From Streptomyces sp. DSM 15324 (GTDB lineage Bacteria; Actinomycetota; Actinomycetes; Streptomycetales; Streptomycetaceae): 64,000 bases of DNA. The notes below the pieces were generated by a model, which had not been told where the DNA came from, did no database searches, and worked only from the letters and a program-made list of their open reading frames with translations. The DNA is taken from positions 442,405 to 506,404 of the forward strand of contig NZ_KQ949024.1 of NCBI RefSeq assembly GCF_001514285.1, read 5' to 3'. This document shows positions 21,197 to 32,009 of this stretch, one piece after another. The number at the start of each line of letters is the position of its first letter. Within the stretch, counting starts at the first letter, position 1. The translations under genes and the position numbers were made by a program.

Positions 21197-22138
21197 ATGC
21201 CCCGGATGACCGCACACCGCAGCGCCGCCCTGACGGCGGCCGCCCTGAGTCCCCTGCTGCTGAACCTGTGGGCCGCCGGCCCGGCCCTGGCCCACGGCGC
21301 GCCCACCCAGCCGTCCAGCCGGGTCTACGGCTGCTCCCCGGAGGGCACGCAGACGTCCAGCGCGGCCTGCAAGGCGGCGATCGCCGCCAACGGGACGTCG
21401 TTCGCCGCCTGGGACAACCTGCGGGTGGCGAACGTCAACGGCCGTGACCGGCAGACGATTCCGGACGGCAGGCTGTGCAGCGGCGGGCTGTCCGCCTACA
21501 AGGGGCTGGACCTCGCACGCGCCGACTGGCCGACGACGCGGCTGACGCCGGGCGGGACGCTGAGGATGACGTACGCCTCGACGATCCCGCACACCGGGAC
21601 CTTCCGGCTCTATCTGACGAAGCAGGGCTACGACCCCGCGAAACCGCTCACCTGGGACGATCTCCCCGAGCGCCCGTTCGCCGAGATCAAGGACCCGACG
21701 CTGAGCCAGGGGGCCTACCGGTTCAGCGCGAAGCTGCCCGCCGACCGGACGGGGCGTCAGGTGCTGTACACGATCTGGCAGAACAGCAGCACACCCGACA
21801 CGTACTACTCGTGCTCCGACGTGGTGTTCTCGGCGTCCGGCACCGCGGGCGGCTCCGGTTCTTCCGCCGGGGACGGGACGAAGCAGGAGACGAAGGCCTC
21901 GGCGACACCTTCGGCGGCCGCACCGGCCGGCTCCGCGTCGACCGCGGCCGCCGGCTCCTCCGGTCCGGCCGCCGCCGCGCCCGCACAGGCGGGCGCGGAC
22001 GCACCCGTGAGCACGCCGGTGGCGTCCGCCACCGGGGCAGGTTCGGGTCCGTCCGCGCCGCTGCTGGCGGGCGGCGCCACCGCCGTGCTGGTGCTCACCG
22101 GTGGCGTCGCCCTGGCGCTGCGTCTACGCAGGCGCTGA
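21197..22138 (+). CDS. Membrane-anchored AA10 lytic polysaccharide monooxygenase
   Basis: A 313-residue protein. The signal peptide ends at ALA just before His33, which would become the N-terminal His of the copper histidine brace; the second brace His is His132 in TIPHTGTF. The AA10 domain (33 to about 205) is the short form active on chitin or cellulose, with YYSCSDVVF at its end. It is followed by a roughly 75-residue Ser/Ala/Pro linker, a hydrophobic segment (LLAGGATAVLVLTGGVALAL) and a final RLRRR, so the enzyme should be tethered to the membrane instead of released. No carbohydrate-binding module is present. Confidence 0.92.
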   Translation: MPRMTAHRSAALTAAALSPLLLNLWAAGPALAHGAPTQPSSRVYGCSPEGTQTSSAACKAAIAANGTSFAAWDNLRVANVNGRDRQTIPDGRLCSGGLSAYKGLDLARADWPTTRLTPGGTLRMTYASTIPHTGTFRLYLTKQGYDPAKPLTWDDLPERPFAEIKDPTLSQGAYRFSAKLPADRTGRQVLYTIWQNSSTPDTYYSCSDVVFSASGTAGGSGSSAGDGTKQETKASATPSAAAPAGSASTAAAGSSGPAAAAPAQAGADAPVSTPVASATGAGSGPSAPLLAGGATAVLVLTGGVALALRLRRR

Positions 22139-22156
22139 AGTCCTCGGTTACGAGGG

Positions 22157-23481
<1,325 letters not shown>

Positions 23482-24150
23482 ATGGCCTCGTCCCCGGACG
23501 TCACGTCGTCCGACGACATCACCCCCGGGAACCCGGAAAACGGTTCCTCCGGAAGACGCGGCCGGGTCCGGCCGCGCCGGGCCGCAGTGATGGCGGTGCC
23601 GGCCGCCGCGGTCGCCGCCGGTCTCGCGATCCTGACCGCCGAGGGCGCCCTCGGAGTGCAGTTCGCCATCTCCGGCATGCCGTTCGTGGTCACCGCCGAC
23701 AAGCTCGACGGAAAGGGATTCGAGCAGTTCGGCGCACTGGACAGCATGATCGAGAACAGCCCCAACCAGGGCGACACCGGCGGCCAGGTCCTGGTCGTCA
23801 CCTCGGTCGTCAAGGACGGCGACCTCACCAAGATGTGCCAGAGCGTCGACCTCGGCGGCATCCAGCTGATCCTCACCGCCGGCGGCGGACGCACGCCGGT
23901 GCACGTGGAGAACCTGGCCATCGACTCCGACGTCATCAAGGGTGACGCCGAGTTCCACGGGATCGAGATCGGCGGCGACGCCAGCACCTTCAACAAGGGT
24001 GGCGTGAAGGGCCCCGAGGGCGTCTACGGCCAGCAGGCCGACACCGTCCTCATCAACAACCTGTACCAGCACAACTACGCGGCCACCGCCGGCGTCTTCA
24101 AGCTGCCCGACCTGCACATGCGGTTCGGAACCGGGGGTTGCCCGAAGTGA
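23482..24150 (+). CDS. DUF6230 family protein
   Basis: A 222-residue protein. After a polar, Asp/Ser-rich N-terminus of about 35 residues and a basic stretch (SGRRGRVRPRRA) comes one hydrophobic segment (AVMAVPAAAVAAGLAILTAE) and then an extracytoplasmic domain with two cysteines (KMCQSV and the C-terminal GGCPK). This matches DUF6230, found in Streptomyces next to DUF6114; no function is established to my knowledge. ATG 23482 follows a GGGAGCAG, and upstream in-frame starts look poorer. Its stop overlaps the start of the next gene. Confidence 0.8.
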   Translation: MASSPDVTSSDDITPGNPENGSSGRRGRVRPRRAAVMAVPAAAVAAGLAILTAEGALGVQFAISGMPFVVTADKLDGKGFEQFGALDSMIENSPNQGDTGGQVLVVTSVVKDGDLTKMCQSVDLGGIQLILTAGGGRTPVHVENLAIDSDVIKGDAEFHGIEIGGDASTFNKGGVKGPEGVYGQQADTVLINNLYQHNYAATAGVFKLPDLHMRFGTGGCPK

Positions 24151-24596
24151 GCGGCGAGAGCCAGTGGCGCAGCACCTTCCGTGCCTGGCGGGGGCGTCGG
24201 CCCTTCCTGGGCGGGACGCTGCTCACGCTCGGCGGAGCCGAGATCCTGGTGACCATGAAGGCGCCACTTCCGGTCATCCTGCACATCGGTATGCAGGGCC
24301 TGGCGGGTTACCTCCTGCCGACCCTCATGCTCGTCTGCGGCCTGCTGATCGTCTTCAACCCGACGCAGCGGCTGTTCTACTCCGTGATCGCGGTCCTGCT
24401 CTCGCTGGCCACCTGGGTCACGTCCAACCTGGGCGGCTTCTTCGTCGGCCTGCTGCTGGGCGTCGCGGGCAGTTGCATGACGTTCGGCTGGCTGCCCGAC
24501 CAGGAGCCGCGGGTCAGCCGCCGCAAGCGGCGCAGGGCGGCCCGGGCGGCCGCCGAGGCGCTCCAGCCGTCCGCACTGCCGGGCGAGCCCGCCTGA
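24147..24596 (+). CDS. DUF6114 family membrane protein
   Basis: A 149-residue protein beginning at a GTG that overlaps the stop of the DUF6230 gene (GTGA), so the two are translationally coupled. It has about four hydrophobic segments (FLGGTLLTLGGAEILVTM, LAGYLLPTLMLVCGLLIVF, FYSVIAVLLSLATWVTSNL, GGFFVGLLLGVAGSCMTFGW) and a basic cytosolic tail (RRKRRRAARA). The pair probably forms one membrane complex with the DUF6230 domain outside. A TTG at 24138 is an alternative start. Confidence 0.8.
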   Translation: MSGESQWRSTFRAWRGRRPFLGGTLLTLGGAEILVTMKAPLPVILHIGMQGLAGYLLPTLMLVCGLLIVFNPTQRLFYSVIAVLLSLATWVTSNLGGFFVGLLLGVAGSCMTFGWLPDQEPRVSRRKRRRAARAAAEALQPSALPGEPA

Positions 24597-24613
24597 GGCA
24601 GTCGTTCGACCAC

Positions 24614-24668
24614 ACCGGCGGGGCCGGGACCCGACCTGCGACAGCAGGACGGTCCCGGCCCCGCCGGT
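24614..24668. terminator. Bidirectional terminator between the DUF6114 and TatA-like genes
   Basis: An 18-bp perfect stem (accggcggggccgggacc and its complement) around a 19-base loop that itself holds a small stem (cctgc-gaca-gcagg). It lies between converging genes. Confidence 0.85.
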
Positions 24669-24700
24669 TGTCTTCTTCGTCTTCTCTCAGTGCACGGTGA

Positions 24701-24934
24701 TCAGTGCACGATGGCGGACGGGTCGGCCGGAGCGGGCGTGACCGGGGCCTGTGCCTCGGAGACGGTGCCGCCCTGGACGCCGTCCTCCTTCATCGCCCTG
24801 GCCTCGCTCTTGAGGATGCGCATCGACTTGCCGAGCGCGCGCGCCGTGTCCGGGAGCTTCTTCGAGCCGAACACCAGGACGACGACGACCGCCACGACCA
24901 GCAGGTGCCAGGGCTCCAGTCCATTGCGCAGCAT
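24701..24934 (-). CDS. TatA/E-family twin-arginine translocase subunit homologue
   Basis: A 77-residue protein with the TatA plan: a short outer N-terminus ([10 protein letters not shown]), one membrane helix ([18 protein letters not shown], including the FGxKKLP hinge) and an amphipathic helix ([20 protein letters not shown]), then a Pro/Ala tail. The start with GAGG upstream is preferred over an upstream GTG-type start at 24976. No tatC or tatB lies nearby, so this is probably an additional TatA. Confidence 0.88.
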   Translation of the reverse strand: MLRNGLEPWHLLVVAVVVVLVFGSKKLPDTARALGKSMRILKSEARAMKEDGVQGGTVSEAQAPVTPAPADPSAIVH

Positions 24935-24998
24935 GCTCGAGACCTCTCCGTCAGCAATGGTTGCTATGTTGCGCAACTGTACAACCCGAAGGCCGCTC

Positions 24999-27509
24999 TC
25001 ACCGAGCCCCCCGTGCGCCCCGGCGCAGGGCCGGTGCGTACAGGCCGAGGACGACGGTGAGCAGCAGGTAGTACGCGGGCGGCAGCGCGGTCATACCGAG
25101 CCGGGCGCCCAGCGGGCTCGGCGGCAGCAGCAGTCCGACGGCGCCGAGCAGGGCGGCGGCCCGGCCGACGGGGCCCGTCCCCGCGCCGCCGCGTCCGGTG
25201 CGCAGCAGCACCATCACCAGGGCCTGGGTGAGCAGGTTCTCGGTGAACCAGGCGGAGTGGAAGACGGCCTCGTCGTCGACGGCGTCGGGGCCGTGCAGGG
25301 CGAGGGCGAGCACCCCGAAGGTGGCGAGGTCGGCGATCGCGTTGAGCGCGCCGAACCCGGTGAGGAAGCGCAGGAAGGAGCGGGGCCGCAGCCCGGCGGG
25401 GCGGCGCAGCGCGGCGGCGCCGGGACGGTCGTACGCGAAGGCGAGCTGGGCGGCGTCGAAGCACAGGTTCTGCACGAGGACCTGCGCCGGGAGCATCGGC
25501 AGGAACGGCAGCAGCAGGCCCGCCGTGAGCATCGCGAGGACGTTGCCGAGGTTGGAGGAGAGGGTGACGCGCAGATACGAGGCGATGTTCCCGCTGCTGT
25601 GCCGGCCCGCGGTGACGGCGTGGCCGACGGCCGCGAGGTCCTTCTCGCCGAGGACGACGTCGGCGCACTCCCGGGCGACGGCACAGGCCGAGCGCGGCGC
25701 GATGCCGACGTCGGCGGCGTGCAGGGCGGGGGCGTCGTTGACCCCGTCCCCGAGGAACCCCACGGTGTGCCCGGCCGCCCGTAGTTCCTCGACCACGCTT
25801 GCCTTGTCGGCGGGGGTGCACCGGGCGTGCACGACGCGGCTGGCGGCGGCCGGTTCCGCGCCGGGTCCGGGGTCCGCCCCGGTGACCACGCGCTCCGGCT
25901 CCCACCCCAGCTCGCGGCAGACGCGGGCGGCCGTGCCCGGGTGGTCGCCGGTCAGGACGCGGACCGTGACGCCCAGGTCGAGCAGGCCGCGCAGGGTCTC
26001 GGCGGCCTCCGGGGCGAGGGTGTCGCGGAAGGCGACCAGGCCGCGGAAGGTGAGGCCGCGTTCGTCGGCGGGGGTGTAGGGACGGGTGCGCGCGGGGCGC
26101 CGCGCGGTGGCGACGGCGAGGAGCCTGAGACCGCCGTCCGCCTCGCGGCGGGCGAGCGCGGTCAGCCGGTCCCGCTCCCCCTCCGCAAGGGAGCACCGGT
26201 CCAGGACGTCCTCCACCGCGCCCTTGACGACCAGCGTGTGGGTGCCGGGGCACGGGCCGCGCAGCACGACGGTGGCCAGGCGCCGGACGGGGTCGTGGGG
26301 GACGGCGTCCACTCCGTCGTACGCCTCGGGGCCGTCCGCCCCGGCCCGCTCGGCCGCCTCCAGGAGCGCCTCGTCGAGGGTGTCCGGCTCGGGGAGTTCG
26401 GCGAGCTGGAGGGTCCACCAGGCGTTGACGGCGGCCCAGTGCAGGGCGCCGGGGTCGTCCTGGCCGTCCGGGCCGAGGGAGCGGTCGACGACGGGGCGGT
26501 CCTGGGTGAGGGTGCCCGTCTTGTCGACGCAGAGGACGTCGATCGCGCCGAGGTCGTGCAGGGCGGGCAGCCGTTTGACGATCACGCCGTGGGTACGGGC
26601 GAGCAGGGCCGCGCCCCGGGCCAGACAGGTGGTGACGATCACCGGGAGCATCTCGGGCGTGAGGCCGACGGCCACGGCGACCGCGAAGGGCAGGGTCTGA
26701 AGGCCACGGCCGCGCAGGGCGGCGTTCGCCATCAGCACCAGCGGCGGGGTGAGCAGCATGAAGCGGATCAGCACCCAGGAGATGCCGTGCACGGAGCGGT
26801 CGAAGGCGCTCGGCTCCCGCGGACCGGGCCGGTCGAGCGCGGCGGCGATCCGGGTGCGCGCCCCGGTGGCGAGGACCACGGCGGTGGCGCTGCCGGAGGC
26901 GATGCCGGCGCCCTGGAAGCAGAGGTGGGACTCGGCGGCGGGATCCGGGTTCTGCGCGGCCGACTTCGCGACCGGCGCGGACTCGCCGGTCAGCGCGGAC
27001 TGGTGCACGGTGAGGCCGCGGGCGCGCAGCAGTCGTACGTCCGCCGGGACGAGGTCGCCGGGACCGAGCCGGATCACATCGCCCGGCACGAGGTCGGCGA
27101 CCGGCACCTCACGCGCGCGGGGCGGCTCCCCGTCGGCCGGCCGGCGCAGCACGGTGGCCGTGCCGGCGACCAGGGCGCGCAGCCCGGCCAGGGACCGGTC
27201 GGCGCGGCGCTCACCGCTCGCGCGGAGCGCCACGCTGACCGCGACGAGCGCGAGGATCACGGCGGCGGTGCCCCAGGACGCGACGAGCGCGGAGACCAGA
27301 CCGAGGACGAGGAGGACGGCGGTGAAGGGGTCCCGGGTGCCGCGCAGCAGCAGCCGGGGCCAGGACGCGGGGCGGGCGGCGGGCGGCGTGTTGTCGCCGC
27401 CGGCGGCGAGCCGGGCGGCGGCCTCGGCCTCGGTCAGCCCGCGCGGCCCGCTCTCCAGGCGGCGCAGCACCTGGAGGTGGGTGCCGTCGGCGGGTGCCTC
27501 AGAGGCCAT
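24999..27509 (-). CDS. P-type ATPase, Mg2+-importing (MgtA-like, P3B)
   Basis: An 836-residue P-type ATPase with a cation-ATPase N-terminus, the actuator motif HQSALTGES, the phosphorylation site [11 protein letters not shown] and the hinge [13 protein letters not shown]. The membrane block [20 protein letters not shown] is characteristic of MgtA/MgtB magnesium importers. It has no N-terminal heavy-metal domain. The start overlaps the end of the ArsR-type regulator by 11 bp, so the two are one operon. MgtA genes are often riboswitch- or PhoP-controlled in other bacteria; here an ArsR-type repressor seems to be in charge. Expected in the cytoplasmic membrane. Confidence 0.88.
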   Translation of the reverse strand: MASEAPADGTHLQVLRRLESGPRGLTEAEAAARLAAGGDNTPPAARPASWPRLLLRGTRDPFTAVLLVLGLVSALVASWGTAAVILALVAVSVALRASGERRADRSLAGLRALVAGTATVLRRPADGEPPRAREVPVADLVPGDVIRLGPGDLVPADVRLLRARGLTVHQSALTGESAPVAKSAAQNPDPAAESHLCFQGAGIASGSATAVVLATGARTRIAAALDRPGPREPSAFDRSVHGISWVLIRFMLLTPPLVLMANAALRGRGLQTLPFAVAVAVGLTPEMLPVIVTTCLARGAALLARTHGVIVKRLPALHDLGAIDVLCVDKTGTLTQDRPVVDRSLGPDGQDDPGALHWAAVNAWWTLQLAELPEPDTLDEALLEAAERAGADGPEAYDGVDAVPHDPVRRLATVVLRGPCPGTHTLVVKGAVEDVLDRCSLAEGERDRLTALARREADGGLRLLAVATARRPARTRPYTPADERGLTFRGLVAFRDTLAPEAAETLRGLLDLGVTVRVLTGDHPGTAARVCRELGWEPERVVTGADPGPGAEPAAASRVVHARCTPADKASVVEELRAAGHTVGFLGDGVNDAPALHAADVGIAPRSACAVARECADVVLGEKDLAAVGHAVTAGRHSSGNIASYLRVTLSSNLGNVLAMLTAGLLLPFLPMLPAQVLVQNLCFDAAQLAFAYDRPGAAALRRPAGLRPRSFLRFLTGFGALNAIADLATFGVLALALHGPDAVDDEAVFHSAWFTENLLTQALVMVLLRTGRGGAGTGPVGRAAALLGAVGLLLPPSPLGARLGMTALPPAYYLLLTVVLGLYAPALRRGARGAR

Positions 27510-27867
27510 GGAGGCGGGTGGCCGGGCGCGCGGCCCCGGCGGCGTGGTCGGACCGGTGGGAGGCGTCCCTCCGGTCGGTGAGGCGGTCCATGGCCAGGCG
27601 GACGACGTCCACGACGTCCGGGTCGTCGACGAAGTAGACCTGGCGGCGGCCCTCGCGCCGGGAGCGGACGAGGCCGGCCAGCTTGAGCTTGGTCAGGTGC
27701 TGGCTGACGGCCGGCAGCGCGCCGCCGACCCGTTCGGCGAGCCCGGTCACGTCGCTGTCGCCGTGGGCCAGCGCCCACACGAGGTGCAGCCGGGCCGGGG
27801 AGGCGAGCAGCCCGAAGGTCTCGGCCGCGTGCGCGAGCACCTCGGCCGCCGGATCCTCGAACGCCAC
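27499..27867 (-). CDS. ArsR-family transcriptional regulator
   Basis: A 122-residue winged-helix repressor (FGLLASPARLHLVWALAHGD ... PAVSQHLTKLKLAGLVRSRR-EGRRQVYF). GTG start nine bases after an AGGAGG; upstream in-frame starts lack such a site. The typical metal-binding ELCVCDL block is absent (that stretch reads VTGLAERVGGALPAV), and there are no cysteines, so it may sense something other than a thiophilic metal. It overlaps the MgtA-like gene that it probably regulates. A 12-bp palindrome lies 26 bp upstream. Confidence 0.87.
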   Translation of the reverse strand: MAFEDPAAEVLAHAAETFGLLASPARLHLVWALAHGDSDVTGLAERVGGALPAVSQHLTKLKLAGLVRSRREGRRQVYFVDDPDVVDVVRLAMDRLTDRRDASHRSDHAAGAARPATRLHGL

Positions 27868-27892
27868 GGTGGTCGACCTCCTCGGCTGGGCG

Positions 27893-27904
27893 TGAACCGG
27901 TTCA
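27893..27904. promoter_or_regulatory. Candidate operator of the ArsR/MgtA operon
   Basis: A perfect 12-bp palindrome, tgaaccggttca, 26 bp upstream of the arsR-type start codon, where binding would block transcription. It is inferred from symmetry and position only. Confidence 0.45.
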
Positions 27905-28251
27905 GTGTAGGGGGGCGGCCCCACGCGGGGCCCGGCCGTCACGGCGGCACGGTGCCGGCACCGGTATCGTCCGGGACGTCGCGCGGTGCGGGGCGGTGGC
28001 GGGCGAGCCCTGACCCGCGGTGACGCGGAGCGCTCCGCAATTTGGACGATCATTCAATCCACCTGCGGCTATGCTCCCTTTCGCCCCCACCGGTCCCGTC
28101 CCACATCACGATGCGGCAGCAGCACCTCACCCCAAGTGGTTGTTTACTTGACTACCAGCGGTCACACACGGTTGGCTCCGAGCCAGCGATAGCGTCTCGG
28201 CGGCGCACGCCCCGTCCCCATGCTCTGCCGCACAGCGAGGTGCAGCCCCCC
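27905..28251. other. Divergent intergenic region before the binding-protein/conservon 1 genes
   Basis: 347 bp without a gene. A possible -35 (TTGACT, 28148-28153) lacks a good -10. A small dyad (tggct-ccg-agcca) sits around 28173-28185. A GAGG at 28237-28240 precedes the next start. Confidence 0.45.
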
Positions 28252-29268
28252 ATGAACAGTCCCCTCCCCGCCTCACCGCCCCCAAGACCCACCGGCCCCA
28301 CCGGTTCGGTCCGCCTGACCGTCCTCGCGGTCAGCTGCGCGCTGTTCCTCGCCGGCTGCTCCGGCGACGGCTCCTCCGGCCCGGACGGGTCGAGCGGCTC
28401 CGGCGCCCGGATGCAGGTCGCGCTGGTCACCCACGGCGCCGAGGGCGACGCCTTCTGGCAGCTCGTGCGCAAGGGCGCGCAGGCCGCGGCCGCCAAGGAC
28501 AACGTCGAGCTGAGCTACGCGAGCGACGCCGACGCGGCCGGTCAGGTCCAACTGGTGCGGGACGCGGTCCGCGACAAGGTGGACGGCATCGCGGTGACGC
28601 TGGCCAAGCCGCAGGCGATGAAGAGCCCGGTGGCCGAGGCGAAGGCGGCCGGGATACCCGTCGTCGGCCTCAACTCCGGTATCGACGCGTGGCAGTCGAC
28701 GGGACTGCTGGAGTACTTCGGCCAGGACGAGTCCGTCGCGGGCCGCGCGGTCGGCGACAAGCTCGACGGCCTCGGTGCCAAGCACGCCCTGTGCGTCATC
28801 CACGAGCGCGGCAACATCTCCCTGGAGGCCCGCTGCGCCGGTGTGAAGAAGACGTTCGCCGGCGAGACCGAGATGCTCTACGTCGACGGGACCGACATGG
28901 ACGCGGTGTCGGCGGCGGTGACGGCACGGCTCCGGCAGGATCCCGGCATCGACGAAGTGATCGCCAACGGCGCCCAGTTCGCGCTCGCCTCGGTCGACGC
29001 GGCGAAGAAGGCGGGCAGCAAGGCGAAGGTCGCCACCTTCGACCTCAACAAGGACCTGGTCGGGGCGGTCCGCGACGGCGGCGTGCAGTTCGCCGTGGAC
29101 CAACAGCCGTATCTCCAGGGCTATCTGGCCGTGGACGCGCTGTGGCTGTACCGGACGAACGGCAACATCAGCGGAGGCGGCGTGTCCCCCGTCCTGACGG
29201 GGCCGGCCTTCGTCACCAAGGCCAATGTCTCCGACGTGGCGCGGTTCGCCGCCGACGGTACGCGCTGA
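28252..29268 (+). CDS. Orphan substrate-binding lipoprotein (ribose/sugar type)
   Basis: A 338-residue type 1 periplasmic-binding protein. The lipobox FLAGC follows a hydrophobic signal segment, so it is a lipoprotein on the outer face of the membrane. The mature part is of the Peripl_BP_4 type (VALVTHGAEGDAFWQLVRKG, VDGIAVTLAKPQAM, GIPVVGLNSG, EVIANGAQFALASVDAAKKA). No permease or ATPase is encoded nearby. Sixty-nine bases downstream conservon 1 starts with its membrane sensor, so the lipoprotein may present a ligand to that sensor instead of feeding a transporter. Confidence 0.85.
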   Translation: MNSPLPASPPPRPTGPTGSVRLTVLAVSCALFLAGCSGDGSSGPDGSSGSGARMQVALVTHGAEGDAFWQLVRKGAQAAAAKDNVELSYASDADAAGQVQLVRDAVRDKVDGIAVTLAKPQAMKSPVAEAKAAGIPVVGLNSGIDAWQSTGLLEYFGQDESVAGRAVGDKLDGLGAKHALCVIHERGNISLEARCAGVKKTFAGETEMLYVDGTDMDAVSAAVTARLRQDPGIDEVIANGAQFALASVDAAKKAGSKAKVATFDLNKDLVGAVRDGGVQFAVDQQPYLQGYLAVDALWLYRTNGNISGGGVSPVLTGPAFVTKANVSDVARFAADGTR

Positions 29269-29337
29269 GCCGGCGGTCGACGCCGGTCCCCCGACCCTCC
29301 CCCGCATCCGCTCCCCGCTGATCACCCTAGGACGACC

Positions 29338-31998
29338 ATGTCTCCACGGACAGGTGCCCGGCGCCGGCGTCTCGGCTCCATACGTCTCTCCCTGATACTC
29401 CTGGCGCTGGTGCCCAGTGTCACGCTCGCCGCCATGTGGGGTGTGACGACGATCCAGATGTTCTCGGAGGGGATGCGGCTGCGCGCGCAGACCCAACTGA
29501 GCCGCTCCACCGGCGCGATGGGCACCGAGGCGGCGATCGCCCTCCAGCAGGAGCGCAGTCTGTCGGCCGTGTGGCTGGCCTCGGGCGGCGATGCCGCCCG
29601 CACCGCCCTGGACGCCCAGCGCAGGAGGACGGACACGGCGGTCGCGAAGCTGGTCTCCCGCGCCGACGACATCCAGCAGGCACCGGAACGGGTCAAGGAC
29701 CAGCTGTACTCGGTCGTCGCCTCGGTGAGCAGCCTGGAGTACTACCGGGGCCAGGTGGACCATCCCACCGGCATCACCGCCGCACAGGCCCTGGACCAGT
29801 ACACCTCGATCATCGACGTCCAGATCCACGCCTTCCAGGCACTCTCGCAGGTCGACGACGGCGACCTGACCTCGCAGGCCGGCCCGCTCGTCGCCCTGGA
29901 GCACGCGGCGGAGCTGGTGTCGGAGGAGGATCTCCGGCTGACCCTGGCCGGTCCCGAGGGACGGATGGACCAGAAGACCTGGGCGCAGTTCGTGCAGTTG
30001 GTGAACACCCGGCGCTGGCTGGTGGAGGACCAGATCGTCCCCTCCCTCACCGGGGCCGCGAAGACCGAGACCGAGAAGATCCTCACGAGCTACCAGTGGC
30101 AGATCCTGCAGTCCATCGAGGACAAGGTGCTCGCGGCCGGGGCCGAGCGGGACAAGAAGGGCCTGGTCGTCCTGCCGGACGTGCAGAAGCAGTGGCGGGC
30201 GGCGCTCATCGAGGTCTCCGACCAGTACGCGATGCTCATCCAGCGGCAGACCGTCTCGCTGCTCCAGAACAGCGCGGACGACGCGCGCGCACTGCTCATC
30301 AAGGCCGCCTCGCTGAGCGCCGGCGGTCTCGTCGCCCTGCTGCTGTGCGTCGGGATGTCCTGGCGGATCACCCGGTCGCTGTCCCGCCGGCTGCGCGGTC
30401 TGCGGATGGCGACACTCAGTCTGGCGCAGGAACGGCTCCCCGACGTGGTGGCGCGGCTGGACCGGGGGGAGACTGTGGACGTGGAATCGGCGACCCCGCC
30501 GCTGGACTACGGCGGCGACGAACTCGGCCAGGTGGCAACGGCGTTCAACGCGGCGCAGCGCACCGCCGTGCACACCGCGGTCGAACTCGCCGACACCCGG
30601 CGGGGTTTCCAGAAGGTCATCCTCGGTATCGCCCGGCAGAGCCAGAACCTGGTCAACCTCCAGCTCAGCAAGCTCGACGCGCTGGAGCGCACCCACCAGG
30701 ACCCGGAGGTACTGAAGGGGCTGTACGAACTCGACTCCACGGCAAGCCAGTTGCGGCGGTACGAGGAGAACCTCGTCATCATCAGCGGGGGCCGGCCCGG
30801 GCGCAGCTGGTCGGAGCCGGTGGCGCTGATCGACATCCTGCGCAGCGCGGTCGGTGAGGTGGCCCAGTACCAGCGGGTGGAGGTGCATGCCGAGGAGGAC
30901 CTCTACATCGCGCCGCCCGCGGTGGCCGACGTGATCCATCTGCTGGCCGAGCTGATCGACAACGCGACCTCGTACTCGCCGCCACCGAGTCCGGTGGCGG
31001 TGCGGGCCTCGACGGTGGCCAAGGGGCTGGCGATCGAGGTCGAGGACCGCGGTCTCGGTCTGTCCGAGGAGGACTACGAGTCCTTCAACGCGCAGTTGGC
31101 GGTTCCCCCGCAGTTCGACGTGGTGGCGCTCGCCGACGACCTGCGGCTCGGCATGTTCGTGATCGCCCGGCTGGCCACCCGGCACGGTATCGCGGTGACC
31201 CTGCGCCCCTCGCCGTACGGCGGTGTCACGGCGATCGTCCTGGTCCCGCACGACATCGTGGTCCGCGAGACCACCGCCCCGCTCCCCCCGGCCGCCGCCG
31301 AGCCGACCGGCCCCGAGCCGACCCGCTCGGAGCCGACCGCCGCCGACCCGGCCGCCGCCGAGCCGGTCGACACGATCCGCAGACTGTCCGAGGCCCTGCG
31401 GAGGTTCCCGGACGAGCAGGCGCCGGTCCCGGCCGACGGGACGGACGAGGTACCTGCCGAATCCGGTACGGCCGTGCGGCGTGCCGGTGCCGACGAGCCG
31501 CCGCCCCCGCCCACGCCCACGCCCACGCCCACGCCCGGGCCGGACCCCGAGCACGCCCGTCCCCACGGCGAGCGCCCCGCACCGCTGCCGCGACGCGACA
31601 AGGCCGCCGCCATCCAGGAGGCCTCCGCACCGGCGGGCGGCCCGAGGAACACGACCCGCACCCCGGCGTACCCGGCCGCACCCGCGGCCGCACCCGGGCT
31701 CGCGACCGCCGGTGCCGGGGCGCGGCCGGCCGGGCTCAGGCCGTTGCCGCAGCGCGTTCCGCAGACCAGCCTCGCCGCCGAGTTGCGGGAGGAGGCGCCG
31801 ACCTGCGAGGAGGACGGCTTCCCCGACGACTTCACCGCCGAGCGCGCGGCCTCCTCCCTCGCCGGTTTCCAGCGCGGCACGCTCCAGGCCCGTGACCACG
31901 AGGACGCCGATGCCGACAGCGCCGTACCCCCGCCCGGTCCGGCGGTCACCGCCGCAGGCGCCACCCAGACCCCGACCCCGCCCGCCGACCGCTCATGA
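29338..31998 (+). CDS. cvnA: Conservon 1 sensor: NIT/HAMP histidine-kinase-like protein
   Basis: An 886-residue CvnA-type sensor. A first membrane helix (ISLILLALVPSVTLAAMWGV region) is followed by an extracytoplasmic helical sensor of about 270 residues resembling NIT nitrate/nitrite-sensing domains, a second helix (GGLVALLLCVGMSW), HAMP, a helical dimerisation region (RQSQNLVNLQLSKLDALERT) and an HATPase domain with ELIDNATSYSPP and VEDRGLGLS. The usual phospho-acceptor H-box is not recognisable. The last 250 residues are low-complexity Pro/Ala/Thr. The stop overlaps the ATG at 31995. CvnA proteins are thought to control the small GTPase encoded last in the operon. Confidence 0.9.
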   Translation: MSPRTGARRRRLGSIRLSLILLALVPSVTLAAMWGVTTIQMFSEGMRLRAQTQLSRSTGAMGTEAAIALQQERSLSAVWLASGGDAARTALDAQRRRTDTAVAKLVSRADDIQQAPERVKDQLYSVVASVSSLEYYRGQVDHPTGITAAQALDQYTSIIDVQIHAFQALSQVDDGDLTSQAGPLVALEHAAELVSEEDLRLTLAGPEGRMDQKTWAQFVQLVNTRRWLVEDQIVPSLTGAAKTETEKILTSYQWQILQSIEDKVLAAGAERDKKGLVVLPDVQKQWRAALIEVSDQYAMLIQRQTVSLLQNSADDARALLIKAASLSAGGLVALLLCVGMSWRITRSLSRRLRGLRMATLSLAQERLPDVVARLDRGETVDVESATPPLDYGGDELGQVATAFNAAQRTAVHTAVELADTRRGFQKVILGIARQSQNLVNLQLSKLDALERTHQDPEVLKGLYELDSTASQLRRYEENLVIISGGRPGRSWSEPVALIDILRSAVGEVAQYQRVEVHAEEDLYIAPPAVADVIHLLAELIDNATSYSPPPSPVAVRASTVAKGLAIEVEDRGLGLSEEDYESFNAQLAVPPQFDVVALADDLRLGMFVIARLATRHGIAVTLRPSPYGGVTAIVLVPHDIVVRETTAPLPPAAAEPTGPEPTRSEPTAADPAAAEPVDTIRRLSEALRRFPDEQAPVPADGTDEVPAESGTAVRRAGADEPPPPPTPTPTPTPGPDPEHARPHGERPAPLPRRDKAAAIQEASAPAGGPRNTTRTPAYPAAPAAAPGLATAGAGARPAGLRPLPQRVPQTSLAAELREEAPTCEEDGFPDDFTAERAASSLAGFQRGTLQARDHEDADADSAVPPPGPAVTAAGATQTPTPPADRS

Positions 31999-32009
31999 AG
32001 GACACCGCG

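Noticed and set aside
28273..31899. Very long minus-strand open frame opposite the conservon 1 sensor
   Set aside because: Its composition is that of an antisense shadow in high-GC DNA, with no domain, no ribosome site and full overlap with a recognised gene. The same holds for the long frames opposite the conservon 2 sensor (35753-38710), geosmin synthase (12268-15306) and the SulP/slipin region (55228-58350).
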